From an uncultured Eubacteriales bacterium (GTDB taxonomy: Bacteria > Bacillota > Clostridia > Oscillospirales > Acutalibacteraceae), in the NCBI GenBank assembly GCA_900540235.1, contig UQEY01000009.1, positions 1 to 49,243 on the forward strand: a stretch of 49,243 bases of DNA, in the 5' to 3' direction. The first letter of the stretch is position 1; each line of letters starts with the position of its first letter. The notes under the pieces were generated by a model, which did no database searches, was not told the origin of the DNA, and saw only the letters and a list, made by a program, of their open reading frames with translations. A program made the translations under genes and the position numbers. Positions 41,295 through 49,243 of the stretch are shown here, in pieces.

Positions 41295-42767
41295 TTAAGC
41301 CTTTTTCTTTTTGCCTGTAAAAATTGAAATTCCGAAAATTGCCAAAAGAAGTATACACGCAAAGCACATCCAAAAGATGAGCAAACCCGTGCCCTTATCC
41401 TTGAATGTATCGTAATAACCTTTAAGATAAATAATTGTTACGATGATCGGCAAAATATATTGCATATAAAATCTTATCCACTGCGGGAATTTGATACCCT
41501 CGCCCTCGTTTGCTTCTTTGAGGAAGTTTTCAAAACCCCAGCCGTTTTTCCTAACGCAGAACATTACAAAAACGAGTGAACCGAGCGGCAAAAGGTTGGA
41601 TGAAACAAGGAAATCTTCAACATCCATAATCGTGCTGCCGTCGCCGAGCGGCTGAATATTTGAAAGAAGATTGAAGCCTAAAATCGCAGGCATCGAAAGA
41701 ACGGTGATAAGAACAAAGTTAACACCGACAGATTTTTTTCTGCTCCAGCCAGACATATCCATAAACATTGCAACAATATTTTCAAACACTGCAATGATAG
41801 TCGAAAGCGCCGCAAACGACATAAAGATGAAGAAAAGAGTGCCCCAAATTCTGCCGCCTTTCATACTGTTAAACAAATTAGGAAGCGTGATAAAAAGAAG
41901 CGACGGACCCGAATCGGGTTGAACGCCAAACGAGAAGCACGCAGGAATAATAATAAAGCCTGCCATAAGCGCAACAAATGTGTCGAGCAAAACGATATTT
42001 ACCGCCTCACCCGTAATTCTCTTTTTCCTGTCAAGATAACTGCCGAAAATTTCCATAGCGCCGATACCGAGGCTGAGCGTAAAGAACGCCTGGCTCATTG
42101 CGGCAAAAACGGCGTTACCTATGCCGGCTTCGGCTATTGATTTAAAATTCGGTACAAGATAAAACTTGATGCCTTCGCTCGCATTTGGAAGAAAGACAGA
42201 GTTGACCGCAAGTGCCATCATCAAAACAAGAAGCAAAAGCATCATCACTTTTGTAACTTTTTCAACACCTTTTTGAACTCCGAAAGCGCATGCACCAAAA
42301 GAAATGACTATTGCAACAACTGCCCACAGCGCCATGGTTTGCGGCGATGAAAGCATATTGCTAAATGCGTTTGCAACTTCGTCACCGCTCAAGCCCGACA
42401 GTTTGCCGGTTGCTTCCATATAAGCGTAGTTAAGCATCCAGCCGCCTACCATTGTGTAAAACATCATCAAAAGGAAACTGCCCAAAATGCTTATCCATTT
42501 TAAATGATGCCATTTTGTCCCCTTAGGTTCAAGCTTTTCAAACGCTCTGCCCATACCCATTTGGCTTCCACGACCTACCGTAAATTCACAAACCATAATA
42601 GGTAAACCTAAAACCACCAAAAACGCAAGGTACATCAATATGAATGCCGCACCGCCGTACATACCGGTAATGTAAGGAAATTTCCAAACATTGCCTATTC
42701 CTATCGCACACCCTGCCGAAACTAAAATAAATCCGAGCCTTGAGCCGAATTTTTCTCTGCTTGCCAT
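41295..42767 (-). CDS. Sodium-dependent transporter, neurotransmitter:sodium symporter (SNF) family
   Basis: A 490-residue LeuT-fold membrane protein with about 12 helices that imports an amino acid or related amine using the sodium gradient. The first transmembrane region has the family signature GCAIGIGNVWKFPYITGMYGG, with the unwound substrate/sodium-binding stretch, followed by GLPIMVCEFTVGRGSQMGMG. TM6 shows FTLSLGIGAMEIFGSYL. The last helix ends in a short basic tail. It is monocistronic, with its own promoter and terminator. The substrate cannot be deduced; many bacterial members carry tyrosine, tryptophan or branched-chain amino acids. Confidence 0.92.
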   Translation of the reverse strand: MASREKFGSRLGFILVSAGCAIGIGNVWKFPYITGMYGGAAFILMYLAFLVVLGLPIMVCEFTVGRGSQMGMGRAFEKLEPKGTKWHHLKWISILGSFLLMMFYTMVGGWMLNYAYMEATGKLSGLSGDEVANAFSNMLSSPQTMALWAVVAIVISFGACAFGVQKGVEKVTKVMMLLLLVLMMALAVNSVFLPNASEGIKFYLVPNFKSIAEAGIGNAVFAAMSQAFFTLSLGIGAMEIFGSYLDRKKRITGEAVNIVLLDTFVALMAGFIIIPACFSFGVQPDSGPSLLFITLPNLFNSMKGGRIWGTLFFIFMSFAALSTIIAVFENIVAMFMDMSGWSRKKSVGVNFVLITVLSMPAILGFNLLSNIQPLGDGSTIMDVEDFLVSSNLLPLGSLVFVMFCVRKNGWGFENFLKEANEGEGIKFPQWIRFYMQYILPIIVTIIYLKGYYDTFKDKGTGLLIFWMCFACILLLAIFGISIFTGKKKKA

Positions 42768-42803
42768 AACATTCCCCTCTCTTACAGAGTAAATAATATA
42801 CTG

Positions 42804-42832
42804 ATTTTATCATATGGATAAAATCTTTTCAA
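42804..42832 (-). promoter_or_regulatory. Predicted promoter of the SNF transporter gene
   Basis: On the minus strand TTGAAA (42832-42827), 17 bases, then TAAAAT (42809-42804), about 40 bases before the ATG. Confidence 0.65.
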
Positions 42833-42927
42833 TACAACGCTTTTAAGTGGTAAAGTGTAAATGCAAATTATAATTTATCTGACAAACAGCAAATGAAAAA
42901 TTTTAACATATTAGGTAAAATTTCACA

Positions 42928-42956
42928 TTGCAATTTTTATTTCAATATGATACTAT
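42928..42956 (+). promoter_or_regulatory. Predicted promoter of the glmS ribozyme-glmS transcript
   Basis: TTGCAA (42928-42933), 17 bases, then TACTAT (42951-42956) preceded by an extended -10 TG. Transcription would start near 42963, about 68 nt before the ribozyme cleavage site. Confidence 0.55.
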
Positions 42957-43030
42957 TCGCTTAGCGGTAGAAATACTGCTTGAACCTTGACAATTTAACA
43001 ATGCGTAATGCGGCATAGCTTTTCTTTATA

Positions 43031-43170
43031 GCGCCATGTGCCCGAAATATCGGGACGACGAGGAAAAAGAGTTATCGAAAATTCGGCGGATGCTCTTTCG
43101 CATCACCTTAATGCGTACAAAAGCACAAAAACAGACGGCAACGGCTGAACAAAAGCTTGAGATAAGGTAA
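43031..43170 (+). ncRNA. glmS ribozyme-riboswitch
   Basis: The core is unmistakable. GCGCC follows the cleavage point (between A43030 and G43031), then a CCCGAAATATCGGG P2-region hairpin, then GACGAGGA, GTTATCGAA and TTCGGCGGATGC, with AAAGAG/CTCTTT forming the next stem. The 3' pseudoknot and P4 region continues to about 43170. The family self-cleaves when glucosamine-6-phosphate binds, leading to decay of the downstream glmS mRNA, so GlmS is under product feedback control. It ends ~68 nt before the glmS start codon. Confidence 0.95.
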
Positions 43171-43237
43171 TAATTTAAAAATCAGGTCATAATAAATAAT
43201 ATAAAGAAAAATATTATAAAGTAAATGGAGAAAAGTT

Positions 43238-45052
43238 ATGTGTGGTATTATAGGTTACATCGGATATGATGAAGCAACGGGAATATTAATCAAAGGGCTT
43301 AAAGCGCTTGAATATCGTGGATATGACAGTGCGGGAATTGCGACAATTTGCAAAGGTGAAAGAAAAACGCAAATTACAAAATGCAAAGGCAGAGTAGAAA
43401 AGCTTGAGGAAAAGTGCAAAGGGATAAGTGCGTATGCAGGCATAGGACACACACGCTGGGCAACCCACGGAAGGGTTACTGATGAAAATTCGCACCCTCA
43501 TAAATACGGAAGCATCACCCTTGTTCACAACGGAATTGTGGAAAATTACGAAGCGCTTGCAAAATCGCTTTGCGTTGAGGATAAGTTAAAATCGCAAACG
43601 GACAGCGAGGTGATAGCTGCGCTTATTGACGCTCAGTATAAAAAGAGCGGCGACTGTGAAACGGCGATAATTGAAAGCGTAAAAATGCTTCAGGGTACTT
43701 TTGCGCTTGCTGTTATTTTTGACGGTAAAAGTGACGAAATATATGCGGTAAGAAATGTAAGCCCCATTGTTTGCGCAAAGGGTGAAAAGGGTTCTTTTAT
43801 TGCGTCGGACATTATTGCGATAGGAGAATACAGCAGCGACTATTTTGTTTTGCCTGAAATGACGATTGCAAAAATAACGAAAGACGATATAAAAGTTATC
43901 GATTTTGCCAAAAATGAAGTTGAACCAAAAATGTTGAAACTCGACTGGGATATAAACCAAAACGGCAAAATGGGTTATCCGTTTTATATGGAAAAGGAAA
44001 TTTGCGAGCAACCGAAAGTTGTTAAAAACACGATTGATTTAAGGGTAAAAAACGGTTTGCCCGATTTTGGCGCAGATAAAATTGACGAAAATCTGCTTGA
44101 AAATTGCACCGATATAAGCATAATTGCGTGCGGAACGGCTATGCACGCAGGCTTGGCAGGCAAATATCTTTTTGAAAATATTTGCGAAATTCCGACAAAT
44201 GTTTATATGGCAAGCGAATTTATTTATTCAAACCCGATTATAAATAAAAACACGCTTGTTATTTGCGTTTCGCAAAGCGGCGAAACGATTGATACACTTG
44301 AAGCGCTCAAATACGCTCAAAAAAAGGGAGCAAAAAGCCTTGCAATAGTAAATGTTAAAGGTTCGTCAATCGCAAGGCAAAGTGATTTTGTTATCTATAC
44401 CGAAGCGGGATTTGAAATTGCGGTAGCGTCAACAAAGGCGTACACCACTCAGCTTGCCGTGTTTTACCTTTTAGCCGCAAAGACGGCATATATAAGAGGT
44501 AAAATGAATTACGAGGGAGTAAAAAAATTTGTTGCCGAGCTTCAAAAACTGCCGAGTGCGCTTCAAAGCATTATTGACGAAAAAGATAAAATTCATCTTC
44601 TGTCTTCAAAGCTCCTTTCAAGCGAGCACGCATTTATGATTGGCAGAGGGTTTGATTATCCTGCGCTTCTTGAAGCTTCGCTGAAATTAAAAGAGATTTC
44701 GTATATCCACTGCGAAGCGTTTGCTTCGGGTGAACTCAAGCACGGAACGATTGCGCTTATCAGCAAAGGTACGCCGGTCGTTGCGCTTATGACGCAGCGT
44801 ATGCTTGCGCAAAAACAAATTTCAAATATTAAAGAGGTTATGTCACGAAAAGCGAGTGTAATCACATTTATTAAAAAATCGCTCGTCACTTCAGCCGTTC
44901 ATTGCGATTTTGAACTGCCCGACCTTGACGATGATTTTATGATTATGCCGAGCGTGGTTGCGCTTCAACTTTTGGCTTATTATGTTTCAAGCGACAAGGG
45001 ACTTGATGTTGATAAGCCGAGAAACCTTGCAAAAGTTGTTACTGTAGAGTAA
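43238..45052 (+). CDS. glmS: Glutamine-fructose-6-phosphate aminotransferase (isomerising)
   Basis: Makes glucosamine-6-phosphate from fructose-6-phosphate and glutamine, the entry step to peptidoglycan amino sugars. The 604-residue length is standard. Cys2 (MCGIIGYIG) is the N-terminal glutaminase nucleophile after Met removal, and the glutaminase domain shows EYRGYDSAGIA and GHTRWATHG. Two SIS domains follow: IIACGTAMHAGLAGKYL with SQSGETIDTLEAL, then AFMIGRGFDYPALLEASLKLKE. The C-terminus keeps DKPRNLAKVVTVE, with the sugar-binding lysine and DxPRxLAKSVTVE-type end. Regulated by the ribozyme in its leader. A GH43-like gene follows 60 bases later without a terminator. Lysine is mostly AAA, unlike the surface-protein genes. 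Confidence 0.98.
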   Translation: MCGIIGYIGYDEATGILIKGLKALEYRGYDSAGIATICKGERKTQITKCKGRVEKLEEKCKGISAYAGIGHTRWATHGRVTDENSHPHKYGSITLVHNGIVENYEALAKSLCVEDKLKSQTDSEVIAALIDAQYKKSGDCETAIIESVKMLQGTFALAVIFDGKSDEIYAVRNVSPIVCAKGEKGSFIASDIIAIGEYSSDYFVLPEMTIAKITKDDIKVIDFAKNEVEPKMLKLDWDINQNGKMGYPFYMEKEICEQPKVVKNTIDLRVKNGLPDFGADKIDENLLENCTDISIIACGTAMHAGLAGKYLFENICEIPTNVYMASEFIYSNPIINKNTLVICVSQSGETIDTLEALKYAQKKGAKSLAIVNVKGSSIARQSDFVIYTEAGFEIAVASTKAYTTQLAVFYLLAAKTAYIRGKMNYEGVKKFVAELQKLPSALQSIIDEKDKIHLLSSKLLSSEHAFMIGRGFDYPALLEASLKLKEISYIHCEAFASGELKHGTIALISKGTPVVALMTQRMLAQKQISNIKEVMSRKASVITFIKKSLVTSAVHCDFELPDLDDDFMIMPSVVALQLLAYYVSSDKGLDVDKPRNLAKVVTVE

Positions 45053-45112
45053 AATAAAAAAAGCTGTGCCGATACGCATTGTTAAATTTAAGGATATTAA
45101 AGAGGAAAAATT

Positions 45113-46027
45113 ATGCCATATTTATTTGCGCATTTCAGAGAAAAGCTAACCCCCGACGGTGAACAGGTACATTTTGCAAAAAGCAAAAACGGTTACGACT
45201 GGGAAAAAGTAAACGACGGCAAGCCTGTAATCACCTGCACAAACGGTGAAAAAGGTTGCCGTGATATTGATATTATTAAAACCAAAGAGGGCAAATATGT
45301 TATTATCGCCACCGACCTTTGCATTGTCAGACGAATGGACGATGAACACAATGTTGATTGGAACGATATTTCGTCAAACGGCAGCAGGTATATTTCTTTT
45401 TGGGAAAGTGAAGATTTGATTCATTTTTCAAAACAAAAACTTCTCTATTTCGATAGGGATGATTTCGGATGTATTTGGGCGCCCGAGATTTTCTTCGATG
45501 AGCAAAGCGGGGAGTATATTATCCATTTCAGTGCAACGGTTGAGGCGGATAATTATTCCCATATGGCAATTTATTATACCAAAACGAAAGATTTTAAGTC
45601 GTTTACACGCCCAAAACTTTTCTTTGAAAAGGAGTGCGCAGTGTTTGATTCGCATTTAGTTAAAATTGACGGCATATATCATCTTTTTTATAAAACTTCT
45701 GCTGAACCGCTTATGAATATGCACGCAACTTCAAGCGAGCTTTTCGGAGAATACAAACACGATTTGGAATTTCAAAATTATATGTCAAACCTTTATCGCC
45801 CCGGTTCATTTGAGGCGGCGACTACATACATTTTACCTGACGGTAAGTGGTGCTTGATGCTCGATTTCTTTGGCTGCAGTAAGGACAAAATGGGCTATGT
45901 ACCGTTTATTAGCGAAAAGGCGGGCGATGCGCATTTTCATCAGGTAAATCAGCTTTTTACTTTCCCTTACGGCTTTAAACACGGCAAGGTTATTGATATT
46001 GATGATGAATTTTATAATAAATTATAA
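45113..46027 (+). CDS. GH43-like five-bladed beta-propeller glycosidase, intracellular
   Basis: A 304-residue protein without a signal peptide, resembling family 43 glycosidases and related propeller enzymes that act on arabinose- or xylose-containing glycans. Blade motifs include DIDIIKTKEGKYVIIATDL, YISFWESEDLIHFSKQ, CIWAPEIFFDEQSGEYIIHF and VFDSHLVKIDGIYHLFYK; RPGSFEAATTYIL carries a candidate catalytic glutamate. GAGGA precedes the ATG. It lies close behind glmS and may be cotranscribed, but no metabolic link is obvious. The substrate is uncertain; an oligosaccharide imported into the cell is most likely. Confidence 0.8.
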   Translation: MPYLFAHFREKLTPDGEQVHFAKSKNGYDWEKVNDGKPVITCTNGEKGCRDIDIIKTKEGKYVIIATDLCIVRRMDDEHNVDWNDISSNGSRYISFWESEDLIHFSKQKLLYFDRDDFGCIWAPEIFFDEQSGEYIIHFSATVEADNYSHMAIYYTKTKDFKSFTRPKLFFEKECAVFDSHLVKIDGIYHLFYKTSAEPLMNMHATSSELFGEYKHDLEFQNYMSNLYRPGSFEAATTYILPDGKWCLMLDFFGCSKDKMGYVPFISEKAGDAHFHQVNQLFTFPYGFKHGKVIDIDDEFYNKL

Positions 46028-46164
46028 TAAACCTCAAAATGATTTTGCTATACTGTATACCGACCTGTAATAAAAAGCAATTTCAAACATTGTTAAAAAT
46101 TTAACTATAACCGCTGTCTAATTTTAACTGTTTTTGTATAAAGTGTAAAAATTGCAATTTTCTC

Positions 46165-46193
46165 TTGATTAATGGGGACAAACAGTATAAAAT
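46165..46193 (+). promoter_or_regulatory. Predicted promoter of gap
   Basis: TTGATT (46165-46170), 17 bases, then TAAAAT (46188-46193), about 53 bases before the start codon. Confidence 0.65.
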
Positions 46194-46246
46194 AAATAGT
46201 GCATAAAAGCAATAAAACTTTAAATTATATTCGGAGGTAAATTCCA

Positions 46247-47281
46247 ATGGTAAAAGTTGCTATTAATGGTTTCGGCCGTATCGGTCGTCTTGCTTTCCGT
46301 CAGATGTTTGGCGCAGAAGGCTACGAAGTAGTTGCTATCAACGATCTTACAAGTGCAAAGATGCTTGCTCATCTTCTCAAGTACGACTCATCACAGGGTA
46401 ACTATGTTGCTCAGGGTCACACTGTTGACTTCCACGAAGGTGAAGGCGAAGACAACTACATCGTTGTTGACGGCAAGAAGATTGTTATTTACAAAATGCC
46501 TAACGCTGCTGACCTTCCTTGGGGCGAACTTGGCGTAGATGTTGTTCTTGAATGCACAGGTTTCTACACTTCAAAGGAAAAGGCTTCAGCTCATATCCAG
46601 GCTGGTGCTCGTAAGGTAGTTATTTCTGCTCCTGCAGGTAATGACCTTCCTACTATCGTTTACAATGTAAACCACGACACACTTACAGCTGATGATACAG
46701 TTATTTCTGCTGCATCTTGCACAACTAACTGCCTTGCTCCTATGGCTAAGGCTCTTAACGATTTCGCTCCTATCCAGAGCGGTATCATGTGCACAATTCA
46801 CGCTTACACAGGCGATCAGATGATTCTTGACGGTCCTCAGAGAAAAGGTGACCTTCGCCGTGCTCGTGCAGGTGCTGTTAACATCGTTCCTAACTCAACA
46901 GGTGCTGCAAAGGCTATCGGTCTTGTAATTCCTGAACTTAACGGCAAGCTTATCGGCTCTGCTCAGAGAGTTCCTACTCCAACCGGTTCAACAACTATCC
47001 TTACTGCAGTTATCAAGACTGACAAGGAAGTTACTGTTGACGCTATCAACGCAGCTATGAAGGCTGAAGAAACTGAATCATTCGGTTACAACGAAGACCT
47101 TATCGTTTCTTCTGATATCGTTGGTATGAGATACGGTTCACTCTTCGATTCAACTCAGACTATGGTTCTCCCAATCGGTGACAACACATACGAAGTTCAG
47201 GTTGTTTCTTGGTATGATAACGAAAACTCATACACTTCACAGATGGTTAGAACAATCAAGTACTTCTCAGAACTTGGCTAA
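46247..47281 (+). CDS. gap: Glyceraldehyde-3-phosphate dehydrogenase, type I
   Basis: Catalyses NAD-dependent oxidative phosphorylation of glyceraldehyde 3-phosphate in glycolysis. The 344 residues include the N-terminal Rossmann signature INGFGRIGRLAFRQ, the catalytic cysteine in SAASCTTNCLAP (~155) and the catalytic histidine in TIHAYTGDQ (~183). RRARAGAVNIVPNSTGAAKA and SWYDNENSY complete the family signatures. CGGAGGT precedes the ATG. It has its own promoter and terminator. Codon use is extremely biased (AAG, GCT, GTT, TTC), consistent with very high expression, and provides a reference for the large surface-protein genes. It is separated from tpiA and gpmI at the start of the window. 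Confidence 0.98.
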   Translation: MVKVAINGFGRIGRLAFRQMFGAEGYEVVAINDLTSAKMLAHLLKYDSSQGNYVAQGHTVDFHEGEGEDNYIVVDGKKIVIYKMPNAADLPWGELGVDVVLECTGFYTSKEKASAHIQAGARKVVISAPAGNDLPTIVYNVNHDTLTADDTVISAASCTTNCLAPMAKALNDFAPIQSGIMCTIHAYTGDQMILDGPQRKGDLRRARAGAVNIVPNSTGAAKAIGLVIPELNGKLIGSAQRVPTPTGSTTILTAVIKTDKEVTVDAINAAMKAEETESFGYNEDLIVSSDIVGMRYGSLFDSTQTMVLPIGDNTYEVQVVSWYDNENSYTSQMVRTIKYFSELG

Positions 47282-47306
47282 TCTGACATTTTGTTGATTT
47301 AAAATT

Positions 47307-47339
47307 AAAAGAGCTTTCCGAAAGGAAGGCTCTTTTTTT
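47307..47339 (+). terminator. Intrinsic terminator of gap
   Basis: AAAAGAGCTTTCC pairs with GGAAGGCTCTTTT around GAAA (one G-U pair), followed by T residues. Confidence 0.92.
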
Positions 47340-47368
47340 GTATAAATTATAGTTTATCTTAACATAGG

Positions 47369-47475
47369 TTTCTCTCCTATCGACGGCGATGCCGCCACTT
47401 CCCTCGTCAGAGGGAAGCAAGAACTTGGCTCCCTCTGACGAGGGAGCTGTCAACTTTGTTGACTGAGGGAGAGAA
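47369..47475. repeat. CTCTCC-type intergenic palindromic repeat, long copy
   Basis: Shares TCTCTCCTAT at the left and GACTGAGGGAGAG at the right with the 9.85-kb copy, plus the CTCCCTCTGACGAGGGAG palindrome and the GTCAAC-TTT-GTTGAC hairpin. It has an extra GACGGC-GAT-GCCGCC hairpin near the left end. Confidence 0.8.
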
Positions 47476-47514
47476 AAACTATAATGTGGCTGAAAGCCGT
47501 CAACCGATTGCAAA

Positions 47515-48246
47515 CTATAATTTATCAATTTCCATTTTTATATACTCGCAATACATTTTAATAATATCAATATCGGTTTTGGCATAAACCATTCGTGCGC
47601 CGACGGTGTCCTCGATTTCGTTAAAAATCAGTTTGCCGCCGTCGTAAAGAAAGTCGATTCCTGCATAGTCGATATCAAAAAGGTCGATGACTTTTTGTAC
47701 TTGCTTTTTTTCTTTATCGTTGAGATTATACGGTGTTGCCCTGCCGCCGAGGCAGAAGTTTGAGCGAAAATCGGTATCACTTTCACGCAAAATCGAAGTA
47801 ATAATCTTGCCGCCGATTACCCAAATGCGTAAATCTTTGCCGAGTGTATCGCAAGGCTTTTGGTAAACGAACCCTTTTTCAAATTTTTCCGCTTTTTGGA
47901 GCATAACGACTCCTTGACCGCCGTGACCGTCTATCGGCTTTTTTACTGCGGGAATACCGGTGTAGTTAATCGGCAAAATTTCAATGCCGTTTTTTTGCAC
48001 AAATTCGTAGCAAGCCTGCTTGTCGTTTGCAAGGCGTGAAAGGGCAGAATTGTTGAAAACACGAATACCCCTTTGCTCAAATTTTTGCGCAATGTTGAAG
48101 TCGTTAGTCCTGTTAATCACAAAGTCTGCCGTGCCGTCATAAGTTTCGTCAACAAGGTTTATATCAAGATTTTGTTTAAATTTTTCTATTGCAAAAGCGT
48201 TACGCTTCGCTTCCTTTTCAGTATAAATAAGTATGCCTGCCATCAT
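47515..48246 (-). CDS. ATP-grasp protein, RimK/LysX-like (second of pair)
   Basis: A 243-residue ATP-grasp ligase-like protein. The central region carries PIDGHGGQGVVML, the glycine-rich ATP loop; FVYQKPCDTLGKDLRIWVIGGKII, the strand with the lid lysine; and DTDFRSNFCLGGRATPYNL. The C-terminal metal site is in DIDYAGIDFLYDGGKLIFNEIEDTVG, with its Glu and Asp/Asn ligands. Such enzymes ligate a carboxylate to an amine or thiol through an acyl phosphate. It overlaps the upstream ATP-grasp gene by 4 bases (translational coupling). The N-terminal domain is short, giving a compact enzyme. Substrate unknown. Confidence 0.82.
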   Translation of the reverse strand: MMAGILIYTEKEAKRNAFAIEKFKQNLDINLVDETYDGTADFVINRTNDFNIAQKFEQRGIRVFNNSALSRLANDKQACYEFVQKNGIEILPINYTGIPAVKKPIDGHGGQGVVMLQKAEKFEKGFVYQKPCDTLGKDLRIWVIGGKIITSILRESDTDFRSNFCLGGRATPYNLNDKEKKQVQKVIDLFDIDYAGIDFLYDGGKLIFNEIEDTVGARMVYAKTDIDIIKMYCEYIKMEIDKL

Positions 48247-49058
48247 ATTTTCCTTTTTATTGCGTTAAAAATCAGCGGTGCAATATCAACGCCGGTTGAA
48301 TTCATAATGTTGATAATGTGCGCATTTGAGTTAACTTCGCAAACACTGCCGTCGTCAAGAATGTCAACCCCGCCGAAGGTTAAGCCAAGCGTTTCGCAAG
48401 CCTTGATTGCCGTACCGATTTCATACTCACTCGGTGTACACATTTCCATTTTTCCGCCGTTTGTTACATTCGAGCGAAAATCACTCTTGTTAACCCTTCG
48501 TGCGCAGGCTACAACCTTAGAGTCTACAACTTCAAGCCTTTTGTCGCAACCCGAACTTTCGGCTATAAATTCCTGCAAAATGAACGGTTTGTCCGTTATG
48601 CGAGAAAAAATATCGGCAGGGGTGTTGCAAAGGTAAACTTGAAAACCGTACGAGCCGAAACACTCTTTAAACACCATCGGAAAGCCTAAAATTTCTATCG
48701 CTTTATTTACAAATTCATCTAAATCAACTTCAAAATAGCACTTTGGCGAAATTAAAGTTTTTGGCTGTTTTACGATGTTTTCAAGCTCAATGTAAGTCAG
48801 CGCTTTGTCGTCGCATTTTCTGATTGCTTCTGATGAATTGAAAACAGGTATGCCTGCTTTCTCAATTCTTCTTGCAAGGTTAATGTCCTTGTCCCAAAAA
48901 AGAACAAAATCACCTTGCACTTTTTCGCTTGCAAGTTCCAAATTCGTTTTGATTTTTAAATTTATATCGCATTTTTTCGCACTTTTAAGCAAATGAGAGT
49001 GAAGTTCTTTGTATTTTTCACCGTTTAAAAAGTGATTTGTTACTAAAATTGCATTCAT
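48243..49058 (-). CDS. ATP-grasp protein, RimK/LysX-like (first of pair)
   Basis: A 271-residue ATP-grasp protein, the first gene of a two-gene unit. Visible are FKECFGSYGFQVYLC (ATP-binding loop), FILQEFIAESSGCDKRLEVVDSKVVAC (lid and lysine region), RVNKSDFRSNVTNGGKME and GGVDILDDGSVCEVNSNAHIINI, whose Glu and Asn are the Mg ligands. This layout is closest to RimK-type peptide ligases and LysX. GGTGAT precedes the ATG. The partner gene begins in the stop region of this one, so the two probably act on the same or sequential substrates. No amino-group carrier protein or peptide precursor is visible. Confidence 0.85.
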   Translation of the reverse strand: MNAILVTNHFLNGEKYKELHSHLLKSAKKCDINLKIKTNLELASEKVQGDFVLFWDKDINLARRIEKAGIPVFNSSEAIRKCDDKALTYIELENIVKQPKTLISPKCYFEVDLDEFVNKAIEILGFPMVFKECFGSYGFQVYLCNTPADIFSRITDKPFILQEFIAESSGCDKRLEVVDSKVVACARRVNKSDFRSNVTNGGKMEMCTPSEYEIGTAIKACETLGLTFGGVDILDDGSVCEVNSNAHIINIMNSTGVDIAPLIFNAIKRKI

Positions 49059-49077
49059 TTTTTATCACCACGGCTTT

Positions 49078-49106
49078 ATTGTATCATTGTGTCTTGCTTT
49101 TTTCAA
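49078..49106 (-). promoter_or_regulatory. Predicted promoter of the ATP-grasp gene pair
   Basis: On the minus strand TTGAAA (49106-49101), 17 bases, then TACAAT (49083-49078). Transcription starts a few bases upstream of a 13-nt leader. Confidence 0.6.
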
Positions 49107-49168
49107 TGTAATGGTATAAAATATTATATCTAATATTTTAAATGAGCTGTCGGAGAAAAAATATTGTT

Positions 49169-49243
49169 TTTCTCTCCTATCGACGGCAAAGCCGCCACCT
49201 TCTACGGAAGCCGTCCCTTTTGTCACTGCGTGACATTTCCCCA
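49169..49243. repeat. CTCTCC-type intergenic repeat, truncated by the window end
   Basis: Begins TCTCTCCTATCGACGGC like the 47.4-kb copy, with GACGGC-AAA-GCCGCC and a GTCA-CTGCG-TGAC hairpin replacing GTCAAC-TTT-GTTGAC. Confidence 0.7.

Noticed and set aside
2518..49243. Intergenic repeats as a CRISPR array
   Set aside because: Copies are dispersed, internally palindromic and differ in length; there are no regular spacers and no cas genes.

Overview
The window looks like chromosomal DNA of an anaerobic gut-type Clostridia bacterium, most likely Oscillospirales (Ruminococcaceae-like). The evidence is moderately low G+C, AGGAGG-type ribosome binding sites, TTGACA/TATAAT promoters, a glmS ribozyme, Obg followed by Mini-RNase III, type I dockerins, and the palindromic intergenic repeats common in such genomes. 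The genus cannot be fixed from this sequence. No rRNA, CRISPR array, intact insertion sequence or prophage is visible.

Layout. 1-2.5 kb: glycolytic genes tpiA and gpmI. 2.5-5.2 kb: macro-domain/HTH fusion, VWA protein and winged-helix protein, separated by repeats. 5.2-9.8 kb (minus): a tight four-gene operon encoding a Nudix protein, a small membrane exporter-like protein, a nucleotidyltransferase and a membrane-anchored GH27 glycosidase. 10-21.2 kb (minus): one secreted repeat protein of about 3,726 residues. 21.2-22 kb: a 0.77-kb divergent control region with two strong promoters, two structured leaders and an array of TGTAAA boxes. 22-33.7 kb (plus): a 2,209-residue X-dockerin protein, a small cohesin-like/X/dockerin protein, an 1,144-residue repeat protein with a second cohesin-like region, and a 35-residue peptide. 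34.1-38.6 kb: a 947-residue Fe-S/FAD oxidoreductase, an orphan HypA and a polytopic membrane protein. 38.6-38.85 kb: a compact type I toxin-antitoxin-like locus. 38.9-39.4 kb: nested palindromic repeats next to tRNA-Val. 39.4-42.8 kb (minus): tRNA-Val, mrnC, obgE and an SNF-family transporter. 42.9-46 kb: glmS ribozyme, glmS and a GH43-like gene. 46.2-47.3 kb: gap. 47.5-49.1 kb (minus): two overlapping ATP-grasp ligases.

The most unusual part is 10-33.7 kb. Over 23 kb is given to very large non-catalytic secreted proteins whose codon choice resembles the glycolytic genes, expressed divergently from one control region. Cohesin-like and dockerin modules suggest that the plus-strand products assemble with each other, or with partners elsewhere, into a cellulosome-like but non-enzymatic surface structure. 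The second notable system is the type I toxin-antitoxin-like locus at 38.6-38.85 kb: a 24-residue membrane peptide, a hairpin over its Shine-Dalgarno, a shared bidirectional terminator, and a convergent consensus promoter for an antisense RNA.
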